Of a DNA stretch of 34,673 nt, positions 7,640 through 16,375 are shown piece after piece; the stretch's first letter is position 1; every line of letters starts with the position of its first letter. The notes under the pieces were generated by a model, which saw nothing but the letters and a program-made list of their open reading frames with translations, had not been told where the DNA came from and ran no database searches. The stretch lies in the NCBI RefSeq assembly GCF_003013815.1, contig NZ_PRLH01000150.1, forward strand, positions 1 to 34,673, read 5' to 3'. A program made the position numbers and the translations under genes. Source of the stretch: Cyanothece sp. BG0011 (GTDB lineage Bacteria; Cyanobacteriota; Cyanobacteriia; Cyanobacteriales; Microcystaceae).

Positions 7640-8683
7640 ATGACCAGTTTACAAACCCCTACCGTCCCAGAACATAGCCTTGATCGTGACTGTATGACTC
7701 TGTCACGTCACGTTTTGCAACAGCTTCAAAGTTTTTCTCCCGAAGCGCAGGATCTCAGTGCCATTATGAACCGCATTGCCTTAGCCGGGAAACTGGTTGC
7801 TCGCCGTCTCAGTCGTGCTGGTTTGATGGCCGATGTCTTAGGATTTACTGGAGAAACCAATGTACAAGGGGAGTCCGTCAAAAAGATGGATGTCTATGCC
7901 AATGATGTGTTTATCTCTGTCTTTAAACAAAGTGGCTTAGTGTGCCGTTTAGCCTCAGAAGAGATGGACAAACCCTATTATATTCCTGAAAATTGTCCCA
8001 TTGGTCGGTATACTTTGTTATACGATCCCATTGATGGCTCATCTAATGTCGATATTAATTTAAACGTGGGATCAATCTTTGCCATTCGTCAACAAAAAGA
8101 GGAGGATCTCGACGGAGAAGGCAATGATCTCTTAAAAGATGGACACGAACAATTAGCGGCCGGCTATATTGTCTATGGACCGTCTACCATGTTGGTCTAT
8201 TCCATCGGCCATGGCGTTCATTCCTTCTTGCTAGACCCCAGTTTAGGGGAGTTTATCCTCGCACAAGAAAATATACAAATCCCCGATCACGGTCCTGTCT
8301 ATAGTACCAATGAAGGAAACTTCTGGCAGTGGGATGATGCTATTAGAGACTATACCCGTTATGTCCATCGTCATGAAGGTTATACCGCCCGCTATAGTGG
8401 GGCATTAGTGGGAGATATTCACCGTATTTTGATGCAAGGGGGCGTGTTTTTATACCCCGGAACCGTTAAGAAACCGGAAGGAAAATTACGTTTATTATAC
8501 GAAAGTGCGCCCTTAGCCTTTTTAGTTGAACAAGCAGGAGGCAAGGCCAGCAATGGACTGAAACCCATCTTAGACGTTGTTCCCGATAAACTTCATGCTA
8601 GAAGTCCTTTAGTCATCGGTTCTAAAGAAGATGTCAGCTTAGTCGAGTCCTTTATCCAAGATCATCAACGTCGGGGGAATTAA
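7640..8683 (+). CDS. fbp: fructose-1,6-bisphosphatase, class I
   Basis: This enzyme hydrolyses fructose-1,6-bisphosphate to fructose-6-phosphate in gluconeogenesis and the Calvin cycle. The start is the ATG at 7640, giving 347 residues; a TTG 12 bp upstream is less likely. Seen: the acidic metal site SEEMD (about residues 106-110), the signature [13 protein letters not shown] (126-138) with metal-binding Asp and Glu partners, [14 protein letters not shown] near residue 251, and the substrate-binding segment [11 protein letters not shown] followed by EQAGG. Cyanobacteria also carry a bifunctional FBPase/SBPase of another class, which usually supplies most of the Calvin-cycle activity, so this class I form may serve mainly gluconeogenic flux. 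It stands alone, 49 bp before cobU in the same direction. Confidence 0.95.
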   Translation: MTSLQTPTVPEHSLDRDCMTLSRHVLQQLQSFSPEAQDLSAIMNRIALAGKLVARRLSRAGLMADVLGFTGETNVQGESVKKMDVYANDVFISVFKQSGLVCRLASEEMDKPYYIPENCPIGRYTLLYDPIDGSSNVDINLNVGSIFAIRQQKEEDLDGEGNDLLKDGHEQLAAGYIVYGPSTMLVYSIGHGVHSFLLDPSLGEFILAQENIQIPDHGPVYSTNEGNFWQWDDAIRDYTRYVHRHEGYTARYSGALVGDIHRILMQGGVFLYPGTVKKPEGKLRLLYESAPLAFLVEQAGGKASNGLKPILDVVPDKLHARSPLVIGSKEDVSLVESFIQDHQRRGN

Positions 8684-8732
8684 GAATTTAGAATGAAGAA
8701 TGAAGAATTAATTTTCTTTCTTGCCAAGACTA

Positions 8733-9275
8733 ATGTCTAAACATATTTTAGTGACGGGGCCCAGTCGTTCAGGAAAAAGCGAGTGGGCCGAAAGGTTGGC
8801 CGAGAAACAAGATCAACCAGTTATTTATGTGGCCACTGCTTTAGAAAACCCCGATGATGCTGAATGGCAACAGCGTATCGAAAAACATCGCCGTCGTCGT
8901 CCCTCTCACTGGCAAACCCTATCCGTTCCCTATGATCTTTGTGCAACCATTGAACAAGCAAACCCTCCCCATTGTCTCTTAATTGACTCTTTGGGGACTT
9001 GGGTGGCCAATGGGTTAGAAGAAGATGAAGAAACTTGGGAAACCATAACCACTCGCTTGTTAGAGACAACACAACAAGCGTCAGTGGATCTTATTTTTGT
9101 GGCCGAGGAAACAGGATGGGGTGTGGTTCCTGCTTATCCGTTAGGGAGATTATTCCGCGATCGCTTAGGACATTTGATCCGACAGTTAGGGGCGATCGCA
9201 GACATCACCTATTTAGTTGCAGGGGGTCACGTTCTCAATTTAAGTTTATTAGGACAGCCTTTAGACACATTGTAA
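8733..9275 (+). CDS. cobU: adenosylcobinamide kinase / adenosylcobinamide-phosphate guanylyltransferase
   Basis: This bifunctional enzyme of cobalamin assembly phosphorylates adenosylcobinamide and then transfers GMP to it. The start is taken at ATG 8733 (180 residues, normal for CobU) because the P-loop GPSRSGKS begins at residue 9; a TTG 12 bp upstream would only add MPRL-type residues. His52 in RIEKHRRRRPSHW corresponds to the histidine that carries GMP in the Salmonella enzyme. LLIDSLGTWVANGL is the conserved second strand region, and VVPAYPLGRLFRDRLG is the C-terminal family motif. The last three codons (Asp-Thr-Leu-stop) lie in a 15-bp sequence repeated 7.1 kb downstream. The stop is 2 bp before the next gene. 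Confidence 0.93.
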   Translation: MSKHILVTGPSRSGKSEWAERLAEKQDQPVIYVATALENPDDAEWQQRIEKHRRRRPSHWQTLSVPYDLCATIEQANPPHCLLIDSLGTWVANGLEEDEETWETITTRLLETTQQASVDLIFVAEETGWGVVPAYPLGRLFRDRLGHLIRQLGAIADITYLVAGGHVLNLSLLGQPLDTL

Positions 9276-9276
9276 A
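9262..9276 (+). repeat. left copy of direct repeat bordering the pPIWI-RE module
   Basis: TAGACACATTGTAAA spans the end of cobU, including its stop codon. A second copy, TAGAACATTGTAAA, lies at 16342-16355. The two align over 14 matching bases with one single-base gap and contain an exact 10-mer ACATTGTAAA. They enclose exactly the three pPIWI-RE genes, which suggests an insertion or recombination scar, though chance is not excluded. Confidence 0.4.
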
Positions 9277-9277
9277 G

Positions 9278-10327
9278 ATGACAGAAAAGCATACAGAAGA
9301 AGAAATATTATTCATCAAACTGTGTAAAGGGTTGGTCGAAATCTGCGATCGTATCAACAGAGGTGAACCGGCTTATCTTGTTAATGATTATCAGCCATTT
9401 CCTCAACCTTTATACGAAGCATTTGAGCAATTAAGCATTAAATGGATATTGAGGGATGAAAAAATGCGTCATCCTTCTATTCTTAACATGGTTGAAGCAG
9501 CGAGACACTCAGTAGAAGCAGTAGAACCCGATTTTTGCCAATGGGTTGATTTTCCTGATGAACCTTTAATCGAGGATATGATACAACCATCGGAGGAATG
9601 TGAAGACTTTGCCAGTGATTATAGTTTAAGTTTAGAAATTGATAATAATCAAAGCTATATTCTTCGGTTGATGGACGAAATTAAAAAATATGATTTACCT
9701 CTACAAACCTATACTATATTTCGTCGTTTCATAGCAGAAAATCCCTTTCCTTCTGAATTTGATCAAGCATTATTACTAGATAAACATCCTGAAATTGAAA
9801 GAGTAAAAGACTTATTAGAAGAAGCTTATCAACCTGCACCTCCCCAGTCTCATGATATGGGATTATGTAAAAAATGTGGTGGTTATTTAGACTGTGCCGC
9901 AAGAGAAATTAATGAATGTTGTGAACCTTTAGAGCAAAAAGTCGATAAATCACCGATTATTGATACTGTTTATTGTTTAATTAGACCCTCTTTAATTGAA
10001 TTACGTCTAGCAAAAATTATTAAGGAAATGGGACTAGAAGTAGAGTTATGGCCAGAACTAGATAAAGCTGATCTAAAAATTACTTTTCCTGATGGTAAAA
10101 TTTGGGCAATTGATGCAAAAGACTGGGGAAGTGCGACAAGATTAGCTAGGAAATTAAATCAAGATAAAATTCCTGATATTGGTCAATCTCAATCATTTTT
10201 TGTGGTTCCTGACTATCGACTTAAAAAGCTGCAAGATCAAGCTATTTTTAAAAGTAAATATCAAGGTAATATTGAAGTGATTTCAGAATCAGAATTAATT
10301 AAACGTATCAAAAAGGAATTAAAATGA
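9278..10327 (+). CDS. pPIWI-RE module REase: PD-(D/E)XK nuclease with zinc-ribbon-like insert
   Basis: This 349-residue protein is the nuclease partner of a pPIWI-RE system. The ATG at 9278 is 2 bp after cobU; a longer frame open from 9035 runs antiphase through cobU and is not a credible start. The N-terminal half (1-190) is acidic and helical and matches the expected pPIWI-RE-associated N-terminal domain. A cysteine cluster follows: Cys197-x2-Cys200, Cys206, Cys214, Cys215. The C-terminal restriction-endonuclease fold shows Glu241 in a helix (SLIELRLAKI), Asp265 in KADLKITF, and Asp279-x-Lys281 in WAIDAKDWG, the D...(D/E)xK catalytic pattern. It should cut DNA, perhaps at sites marked by the PIWI protein. 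Its stop overlaps the helicase start by ATGA, implying translational coupling. Codon use is notably AT-rich. Confidence 0.85.
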   Translation: MTEKHTEEEILFIKLCKGLVEICDRINRGEPAYLVNDYQPFPQPLYEAFEQLSIKWILRDEKMRHPSILNMVEAARHSVEAVEPDFCQWVDFPDEPLIEDMIQPSEECEDFASDYSLSLEIDNNQSYILRLMDEIKKYDLPLQTYTIFRRFIAENPFPSEFDQALLLDKHPEIERVKDLLEEAYQPAPPQSHDMGLCKKCGGYLDCAAREINECCEPLEQKVDKSPIIDTVYCLIRPSLIELRLAKIIKEMGLEVELWPELDKADLKITFPDGKIWAIDAKDWGSATRLARKLNQDKIPDIGQSQSFFVVPDYRLKKLQDQAIFKSKYQGNIEVISESELIKRIKKELK

Positions 10328-13300
10328 GAAATTCAAGTAGTTGGCTAAAAAAATTAAGTGAACAGTTTGAAAATTATGTTTCTCAACGAACTAATTTTAT
10401 TCGCACTGAATTGATGTTATACGCTTTACATACTTATTTCCCTTTACATCCTATAAAAAAAGCTCATTTATTAATGCAGGGTTATCGAGAACCAGGAGTA
10501 AGTGATCAGCAGTGGAAAATTATTAAACATTTACGTCATTTAGCATCAGAATTTCGCAGTTCTATTAGTTGGGAAATTGCTTTAAGAAATTATGATGATC
10601 TGGCTAAAAATAATAATAGTATTTTAGGGTTTGAAATTGATTATGAAAATAACTGTATTCGTTTAACTAATGATATGTTTACGAATCGCTATGAAATTTA
10701 TGAAAGTGTCTTAAATAAAACACTTAAATTTGATACAAAAAAATATGATCCTGCACCAAAAGGAGATTATCAGTTTAAGATTAATTCAGAGGAAACCAGA
10801 TTCGTTAAAATTTCCGAAAATATTGCTAATATAGGAATACAATATAAAAATAATATTCCGAGTATTAATTTAAGTAATAATCGTGAGTTGATTAGAATAT
10901 CTCTTAAAACATTGGTTAATAAAGGAAGAGAGTTAAAAGAAGTTTTAAAGTATGATGCAGGGACAATTATTAAGAGGTCTCGTTATTGGGATATAAAGAA
11001 TAATAAAGAAACTGATGAGATATATATTGATGGTGAAAGTCATATTTTAGGACCGACTGGTAGCGGAAAATCAACATTAATTGAAAGCTTAATTACTGTA
11101 TTAATTGAACAAAATAAAAGAATTACCATTGCGACTAATAGTGTAGGAGAGGTTCAAGATTGGTTAGAATTTGCTCAAAAAACAAACATTGAAGCAGTAC
11201 CTATTATTGGTAATTCTGAACGACATAAACATTTAAGTCGCTTAAATCAAGCAATTATGTTTGATAATAAAGATCAATCTTTTACTCATCCAGGGTTTAA
11301 ATGGTTAAGTCAATGTTGTCCCTTATTCGCATTAGCAACCCCGTCAAGTCCACAGTCAACTATAAATAAAAGAAATAAAAAACCTTGTTTTAATCAATTA
11401 GAAGATGTTAATGATCCAAAAAAGAAAAAATATGATTGTCCTTTAGTGGGAGTTTGTCCCCAACATATCACTGCTAAAGAATTAGAAAAAGCGCAGTTAA
11501 TTGTCGGAACATTACCAGGTTTTATTCATAAAAAAGTATCGAGTCATACCTTAAAAGAAAACATTACAATTATTGAATATTTAGCCTTAACTACTGACTT
11601 GTTTGTAGTAGATGAAGTGGATCTCGCTCAACCTAAATTAGATGAACTTTTTTATCCTATTGTTACCCTTGCCTCTTTTGAGCAAATGCAAGATACTTGG
11701 TCACGTAATGAATTTTATCAGCATATAAATAGTGTTTTAGAAGGGGAAGTTGTTGTACTCAAAAAATTTAGAGATTCTTATCTTGAGGAATCAGAAGGAT
11801 GGAAATTTTTAGCGTGTAAAGCAATCGCAGATATGATGTATTCTCTAAGAGATATTGCTGCTATTTTTCAAGGGAAACAACCAACACAAGAAATTGAAAC
11901 ATTACTGAGACAATGTGCAACAGAAGGAAGATTATTTGCTGCTTGGTCTTTATTTGATAGTTTAGCTGAACATCTATCAGGAAAAATCAAAATTCGTTTA
12001 GGCGAAAAAATACGCAAACCAACCGCTAATAAATACGAAAAAAGTTATGAAAGATATCGTGAAATCTTTAAACGGATACAAGATAAGATTAGCGATCCCA
12101 GTTTAGTAGGATTAGAGAGTAAAGATAGCAAAATTGTCACTAAATTAACTTACATAGCAGGGATTTTATTAAATACACCATCCTCTAAAATTCCTCATCC
12201 TAAATGCGTTGAATTTATCAAAGAAACGAAATGGGATACAGAACTCAATAAATTAGAATCTGACGAAGAAAAATTTATTGATAATCTAGCAATGTTATTA
12301 CAATTGTCTATTTATGCGGCTCAAGGGTTAGGAGCATTAGGTAAACATATTTCAACTAGAAGATTATCTAATAGTGAACTTCAATCTAATTTACCCTTAA
12401 TTCCACCCGTTGATTTTGAAAAATTGTTACCTGCGTCTCCCGTGGGTGCAGTGACTAGCGCACAATATCAAGATGGACATCTTAAAATACATAGAGGTAT
12501 TTGTATCGGGCGATCGCTTTTAAGTCAATGGCAAGAAATTTTTACAGTTGATGGGTTAACACCCTCTCATTTATTAGTGACTTCAGCTACCAGTTATTCA
12601 GGAGAAAACAAACAATCTTATGGGTTTCATGTTCAACAAAAACCTAGTTTACTAATTGAACCACCAAAAGAAAAAATTGAAAAAGTAACGAGAAAAAGTG
12701 AATTTTTCTTTTGTCCTGTGGTCGATAATAGTAACATTCCTGTGAGGATATCTGGTTCCTATGGGGACCAACGTCACGACAATATAGGAAAGATGGTATC
12801 TGGTTTATGTCGTCCCTTTACCCAAGGTGAACCTTTAATTGATCGATTTCAAACCTATTTAAAAGATAAAATAGGAGAAGACCGAAAAAATCTCCTATTA
12901 ATTACTAATAGTTACGCTGAAGCCAAAACCTTCTATACTTGCTTAAAACCACCCTATCAAGAAAAAGCGTCTTTTGTGGTTCGAGATGGAGACAGTGTTT
13001 TATGGTCTCCTGATATCAATGTTCCTCGTTCCAAAATGACAGAATTTCCCAGTCAAGGAAAAGAACTATTAATTGCTCCTATTGGTGCTATTTCTCGCGC
13101 GGTTAACCTCATGCACCCAGATAATAAAGAAGAGCCTTATTTTGGTGGTATGGTCATATTAGTAAGACAACATCCTCGTCCCGATGATAATCAAATTATT
13201 ATCAGTGCAGTGAACAAAAACGCCGTTGATAATATGGGTTCTAAACCTGTCACTACCATTCAAAGAGAAGCGAGAAATACAAGAGATGTATTCTTAGCTG

Positions 13301-13647
13301 TTCCGCAAATTTTCTCTAACCTACCAGACGAAATACAAGACGTTGCCATGAGAGATCCGCTTATTTGGACGTTAGCAGTAAATTTAACCCAATTAATTGG
13401 CCGTAGCACCCGTGGAGGGCGTAATACGGTTGTTTGGTTTACGGATGCTGCATTTATGCCACAAACTGCACAAGGTAAAGGTGACAATGAAACAGAAAAA
13501 ACATCTCTGTTGTTAGCCGTTCGTCAACTTTTGGGGAATGCTATTAAAGCAGGGGGTTCGTCTGGTCGTTTAATTGAAACCTTATACGGGCCGGTTTATT
13601 ATCCTTTGACTCGTTTAACTCACTATATCAATCAACGCCCTTTGTAG
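10324..13647 (+). CDS. pPIWI-RE module DinG-type Fe-S superfamily 2 helicase
   Basis: This 1107-residue protein has a unique N-terminal region (about 1-235, where pPIWI-RE helicases carry their dedicated domain) and a DinG/XPD-like helicase. Seen: Walker A GPTGSGKST (243-251), then cysteines at 331/332, 355, 372 and 378 spaced like the Fe-S cluster of DinG/XPD, and GTLPGFI in the following motif. Walker B is FVVDEVD (427-433, a DEVD box). A TSAT motif III-like segment lies near residue 753, and motif VI is QLIGRSTRG (Gln1023, Arg1027, Arg1030). Family logic points to ATP-driven unwinding of DNA or RNA-DNA hybrids with 5'-3' polarity. It is coupled to the nuclease gene by a 4-bp overlap. One HIP1 site (12510) occurs in an otherwise AT-rich gene. 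Confidence 0.87.
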   Translation: MRNSSSWLKKLSEQFENYVSQRTNFIRTELMLYALHTYFPLHPIKKAHLLMQGYREPGVSDQQWKIIKHLRHLASEFRSSISWEIALRNYDDLAKNNNSILGFEIDYENNCIRLTNDMFTNRYEIYESVLNKTLKFDTKKYDPAPKGDYQFKINSEETRFVKISENIANIGIQYKNNIPSINLSNNRELIRISLKTLVNKGRELKEVLKYDAGTIIKRSRYWDIKNNKETDEIYIDGESHILGPTGSGKSTLIESLITVLIEQNKRITIATNSVGEVQDWLEFAQKTNIEAVPIIGNSERHKHLSRLNQAIMFDNKDQSFTHPGFKWLSQCCPLFALATPSSPQSTINKRNKKPCFNQLEDVNDPKKKKYDCPLVGVCPQHITAKELEKAQLIVGTLPGFIHKKVSSHTLKENITIIEYLALTTDLFVVDEVDLAQPKLDELFYPIVTLASFEQMQDTWSRNEFYQHINSVLEGEVVVLKKFRDSYLEESEGWKFLACKAIADMMYSLRDIAAIFQGKQPTQEIETLLRQCATEGRLFAAWSLFDSLAEHLSGKIKIRLGEKIRKPTANKYEKSYERYREIFKRIQDKISDPSLVGLESKDSKIVTKLTYIAGILLNTPSSKIPHPKCVEFIKETKWDTELNKLESDEEKFIDNLAMLLQLSIYAAQGLGALGKHISTRRLSNSELQSNLPLIPPVDFEKLLPASPVGAVTSAQYQDGHLKIHRGICIGRSLLSQWQEIFTVDGLTPSHLLVTSATSYSGENKQSYGFHVQQKPSLLIEPPKEKIEKVTRKSEFFFCPVVDNSNIPVRISGSYGDQRHDNIGKMVSGLCRPFTQGEPLIDRFQTYLKDKIGEDRKNLLLITNSYAEAKTFYTCLKPPYQEKASFVVRDGDSVLWSPDINVPRSKMTEFPSQGKELLIAPIGAISRAVNLMHPDNKEEPYFGGMVILVRQHPRPDDNQIIISAVNKNAVDNMGSKPVTTIQREARNTRDVFLAVPQIFSNLPDEIQDVAMRDPLIWTLAVNLTQLIGRSTRGGRNTVVWFTDAAFMPQTAQGKGDNETEKTSLLLAVRQLLGNAIKAGGSSGRLIETLYGPVYYPLTRLTHYINQRPL

Positions 13648-13664
13648 GGTGGGCAATGCCCACC
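13648..13664. repeat. short palindrome at the helicase/pPIWI junction
   Basis: GGTGGGCA, one A, and TGCCCACC form an 8-bp inverted repeat within TAGGGTGGGCAATGCCCACC, a sequence familiar as a dispersed repeat in cyanobacterial genomes. Its first three bases overlap the helicase stop codon (TAG at 13645-13647). Its centre contains an ATG (13656) that opens the pPIWI frame. It could damp transcription or shield translation of the third gene. Confidence 0.6.
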
Positions 13665-13703
13665 TTACCACATCATTTATCTATTTACCCACAAGTTCAA
13701 ATT

Positions 13704-16295
13704 ATGGAAAAAAAACACTACAACTATTTTCAACCGATTTATTTTGAATATGATGCAGCATTGATTAAAGATATTACCGGTTATGTTATGGCATTCCCTA
13801 ATTTAGAAAAATTCAAACTACACTACGAAGAAGATAAAAAAAATGCACCGACTAATTCTTTACTAAATACGTTACGTTTACTATTACCTCAAATTAGAGT
13901 AATTAATAATCTAACTAAAAATGATGAACCTAACCCCTCAGCTTTTTTAGCTGATGAACCTGTTGATCCTAAAAAATTATCTTTAATATTTAGAAAATGG
14001 GTCGAAGTTTGCTATCCAGAATCAAAACATGAAAAGGTCAAAAGTTTATGTACTCCAAAACAATTTCAATGGAAAGAAGCAACCCCAGAACAGTTAGAAT
14101 GGTGGTCACCAGCTTGGGCAATGGGTAAACTATTAAGTGAACAAGAATATGAGTTAGGGGATGATAAAAAATTTAAGTTACTATTTAGTCCTAGTAGAAA
14201 AAGTAATACAGTTGAGTTAGTTTCTTGGCCACCTTTGACAACTTCCCGTAGATATAAATGGTCTATTGGCGTTGTTATTTCTACTCAAAGCGATCTAAAA
14301 CAGAAAAGAATCAATATTCATTTTAAAATGAAACGTTGGTTTGTCAAACGAGGAGATAAAAACGAAATTGGCTTACAAAAGAATACAACTTATTGTTATA
14401 TTCGTAAGTTAAAACCTTGGTCAAGAGAGTTGAATTTTATTGAGCCTAATTGTTTTACGGTTTTAGAAGCCAAAAACTTTAAAAAAGAAGAAATAGAAGA
14501 TAAAGAAAATCAATTTGAAAGTCGTTGGAAAAATCAAAAAATATTACAAATATTAGATAAATTAGGAGTAAAAGTTTCTATTCCTAATATTGAAGATGTA
14601 CTTAAACAACCTTTGAACTATTTTGAAAGTGATGACATCGATATTTTAATTCCTGCTAGAGTATGGCAAAAAGTCGGAGTCGGAACAGGATTTACTATTG
14701 CTGATGGCAGAAGATTACTAAAACAAATTATTGAATTTTTACCTAAGAGTTTAAAGTTAACTCAACCTTGGCAAAAAATATCTGAAATCAAAAAAAATGA
14801 GACTATAAAACAGCAATTTGATCATGCTTCACAATTAGTAAAAAACCAATTTCTTGAACATCCACAGGAAAAATATAAAAAATCATTTAAGCCTAATCAT
14901 GATAATTTACCAAAACTTCCTGAAGATTATAAAACATTTTTACAACAAAGAGCTAATAATATAACCCTTTATATTTGTACTGCCAGTAATTCTAAAACAA
15001 AAGATGCTATTCAACAAGTTGCTGATCATTATTTTGGAGATAGTTTAAACTTAATTTTTATTCCTTGGGATAATATAGCTAATCATATTACTTTGAAAGA
15101 ATCTAATAGAAAAACTTCCCCCAAGAGAAAAATTCCTGAGTTCAAACATATTAAAGAGTTTGGTGCTAAATACAAACAAGATAATCCTACACCAATCATC
15201 GTTGAAATATTAGACCAGGATCACCCATCTTATAAAAATAATGTTGATCCAAAATCTTATATCAAATCAATGTTACCAAAATATCATTTAATTCCTCAAT
15301 GTATCGTATCTTATGAACAATGTACCAATAAAGATAAAAAAAATAAATTAGAAAAAAGTTTATTTAATCGTGCTTTTCAGTCAATTTTAGATGCAATAAT
15401 GCCTTTCGATCAAAACTATCCTTTATCAACTTCTGAAGATAATAATGCTTATGCAGGTTTTTATGTAATCTCTCGAAATAAAGCAACCTCTAATGACCCT
15501 TTTTATGAACCTGTCTTAGTTGTTATTTATAAAAATGAAATTAATGTTTTATTACTAGAAGGTGAGAAAATAAAATGGTTTTCATTGCCTGATGCTGTTT
15601 GTTATTTATCTAATAAACGAAAAAATAAAACCAAGCAAGATGAAACTGTTGTAAAAAAAATGTTAGATGAGCTTAGTCTTAATTATTCAAATGCTGATAA
15701 TATCTATATTTATGCTCATGCACAAAATTCGAGAAGATACTGGCCATGGTTACAAGAGACACACTTCAATCCAAATAAACCACCGACTAATAAAATGACT
15801 ATTATTCGTATTCGAGATTTAGATAATAAGGAAGTAGCTTCGGGATATGGACTACCTATAGAAAACGAAGATTTTTCAGAAGAATTTGACCCAGAAATAG
15901 CTTCTTATGCCAATGGAATTTTTATGCCACTTAATTCTAAACCTGGCGAAATACCATTGATAGGATTAACATTACATCAAACTGTATTAAGTATTGCTCA
16001 AAAACCACAAACATTAAGTAACCAAATCAAAACAACGAGTCGTTTTGAGCCTTATACTTCTGCAAAGAGTAAAACTTACGATCCGATAACCAAAAAAGAC
16101 TGGAAAATGCCTCAACCCCGCGCCCATAATATATTAGCCACACCATCACCAGACAAGTTTATCTTACATCACAAAATTGCTCATGAGTTGCGATCGCGTC
16201 ATTGGTGGAGTGCAGACGAATGCAAATATCCTCTACCTTTATCTTTGGCCGAGAAACTTAAAGAATGGTGTTTCAGTGAAGAAATAACCGAGTAA
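13704..16295 (+). CDS. pPIWI-RE family prokaryotic PIWI/Argonaute-like protein
   Basis: This is the third gene of the pPIWI-RE triad. The ATG at 13704 (863 residues) is preferred to one at 13656, which lies in the loop of a palindromic repeat and adds 16 residues of repeat-derived sequence. The N-terminal X-like domain starts at YFQPIYFEYDAALIK. A MID-like segment follows (around LYICTASNSKTKDAI and IIVEILDQDHPSY). The C-terminal RNase H-fold PIWI region begins near NAYAGFYVISRNKA. The two positions that name the family are visible: arginine in AHAQNSRRYWPWL (Arg677/678) and glutamate in HHKIAHELRSRHWW (Glu828), followed by the terminal PLPLSLAEKLKEW. The usual carboxylate tetrad of slicing Argonautes is not apparent, so cleavage probably depends on the REase partner. 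Strongly AT-rich codon use fits horizontal acquisition. Confidence 0.85.
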   Translation: MEKKHYNYFQPIYFEYDAALIKDITGYVMAFPNLEKFKLHYEEDKKNAPTNSLLNTLRLLLPQIRVINNLTKNDEPNPSAFLADEPVDPKKLSLIFRKWVEVCYPESKHEKVKSLCTPKQFQWKEATPEQLEWWSPAWAMGKLLSEQEYELGDDKKFKLLFSPSRKSNTVELVSWPPLTTSRRYKWSIGVVISTQSDLKQKRINIHFKMKRWFVKRGDKNEIGLQKNTTYCYIRKLKPWSRELNFIEPNCFTVLEAKNFKKEEIEDKENQFESRWKNQKILQILDKLGVKVSIPNIEDVLKQPLNYFESDDIDILIPARVWQKVGVGTGFTIADGRRLLKQIIEFLPKSLKLTQPWQKISEIKKNETIKQQFDHASQLVKNQFLEHPQEKYKKSFKPNHDNLPKLPEDYKTFLQQRANNITLYICTASNSKTKDAIQQVADHYFGDSLNLIFIPWDNIANHITLKESNRKTSPKRKIPEFKHIKEFGAKYKQDNPTPIIVEILDQDHPSYKNNVDPKSYIKSMLPKYHLIPQCIVSYEQCTNKDKKNKLEKSLFNRAFQSILDAIMPFDQNYPLSTSEDNNAYAGFYVISRNKATSNDPFYEPVLVVIYKNEINVLLLEGEKIKWFSLPDAVCYLSNKRKNKTKQDETVVKKMLDELSLNYSNADNIYIYAHAQNSRRYWPWLQETHFNPNKPPTNKMTIIRIRDLDNKEVASGYGLPIENEDFSEEFDPEIASYANGIFMPLNSKPGEIPLIGLTLHQTVLSIAQKPQTLSNQIKTTSRFEPYTSAKSKTYDPITKKDWKMPQPRAHNILATPSPDKFILHHKIAHELRSRHWWSADECKYPLPLSLAEKLKEWCFSEEITE

Positions 16296-16341
16296 CATTC
16301 AATCCTAGACCTTCCATTTTTGCAAAAGTTGATATCATAAG

Positions 16342-16355
16342 TAGAACATTGTAAA
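16342..16355 (+). repeat. right copy of direct repeat bordering the pPIWI-RE module
   Basis: TAGAACATTGTAAA lies 46 bp after the pPIWI stop and 20 bp before the next gene. It matches 9262-9276 with one single-base gap. Recombination between the copies would delete all three pPIWI-RE genes and leave cobU intact, followed closely by the methyltransferase gene. Confidence 0.4.
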
Positions 16356-16375
16356 CAAATATTACAGATTCCTTA

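Noticed and set aside
8821-9072. Minus-strand open frame opposite cobU
   Set aside because: It is a shadow of the cobU coding sequence, with no motif and no ribosome-binding site.
9035-9277. Upstream extension of the nuclease frame through cobU
   Set aside because: It runs in another frame inside the well-supported cobU coding region and adds sequence with no family resemblance. ATG 9278 gives a natural protein.
13656-13703. Upstream ATG for the PIWI gene
   Set aside because: It lies in the loop of a dispersed palindrome and adds 16 residues unlike a domain start. Kept only as an alternative.
9278-16295. Classical long prokaryotic Argonaute or a DinG-only defence locus
   Set aside because: The PIWI protein lacks the PAZ-MID-PIWI motif set and catalytic tetrad of long Argonautes, and the helicase is accompanied by the specific REase and R/E-type PIWI partners, so pPIWI-RE fits better.
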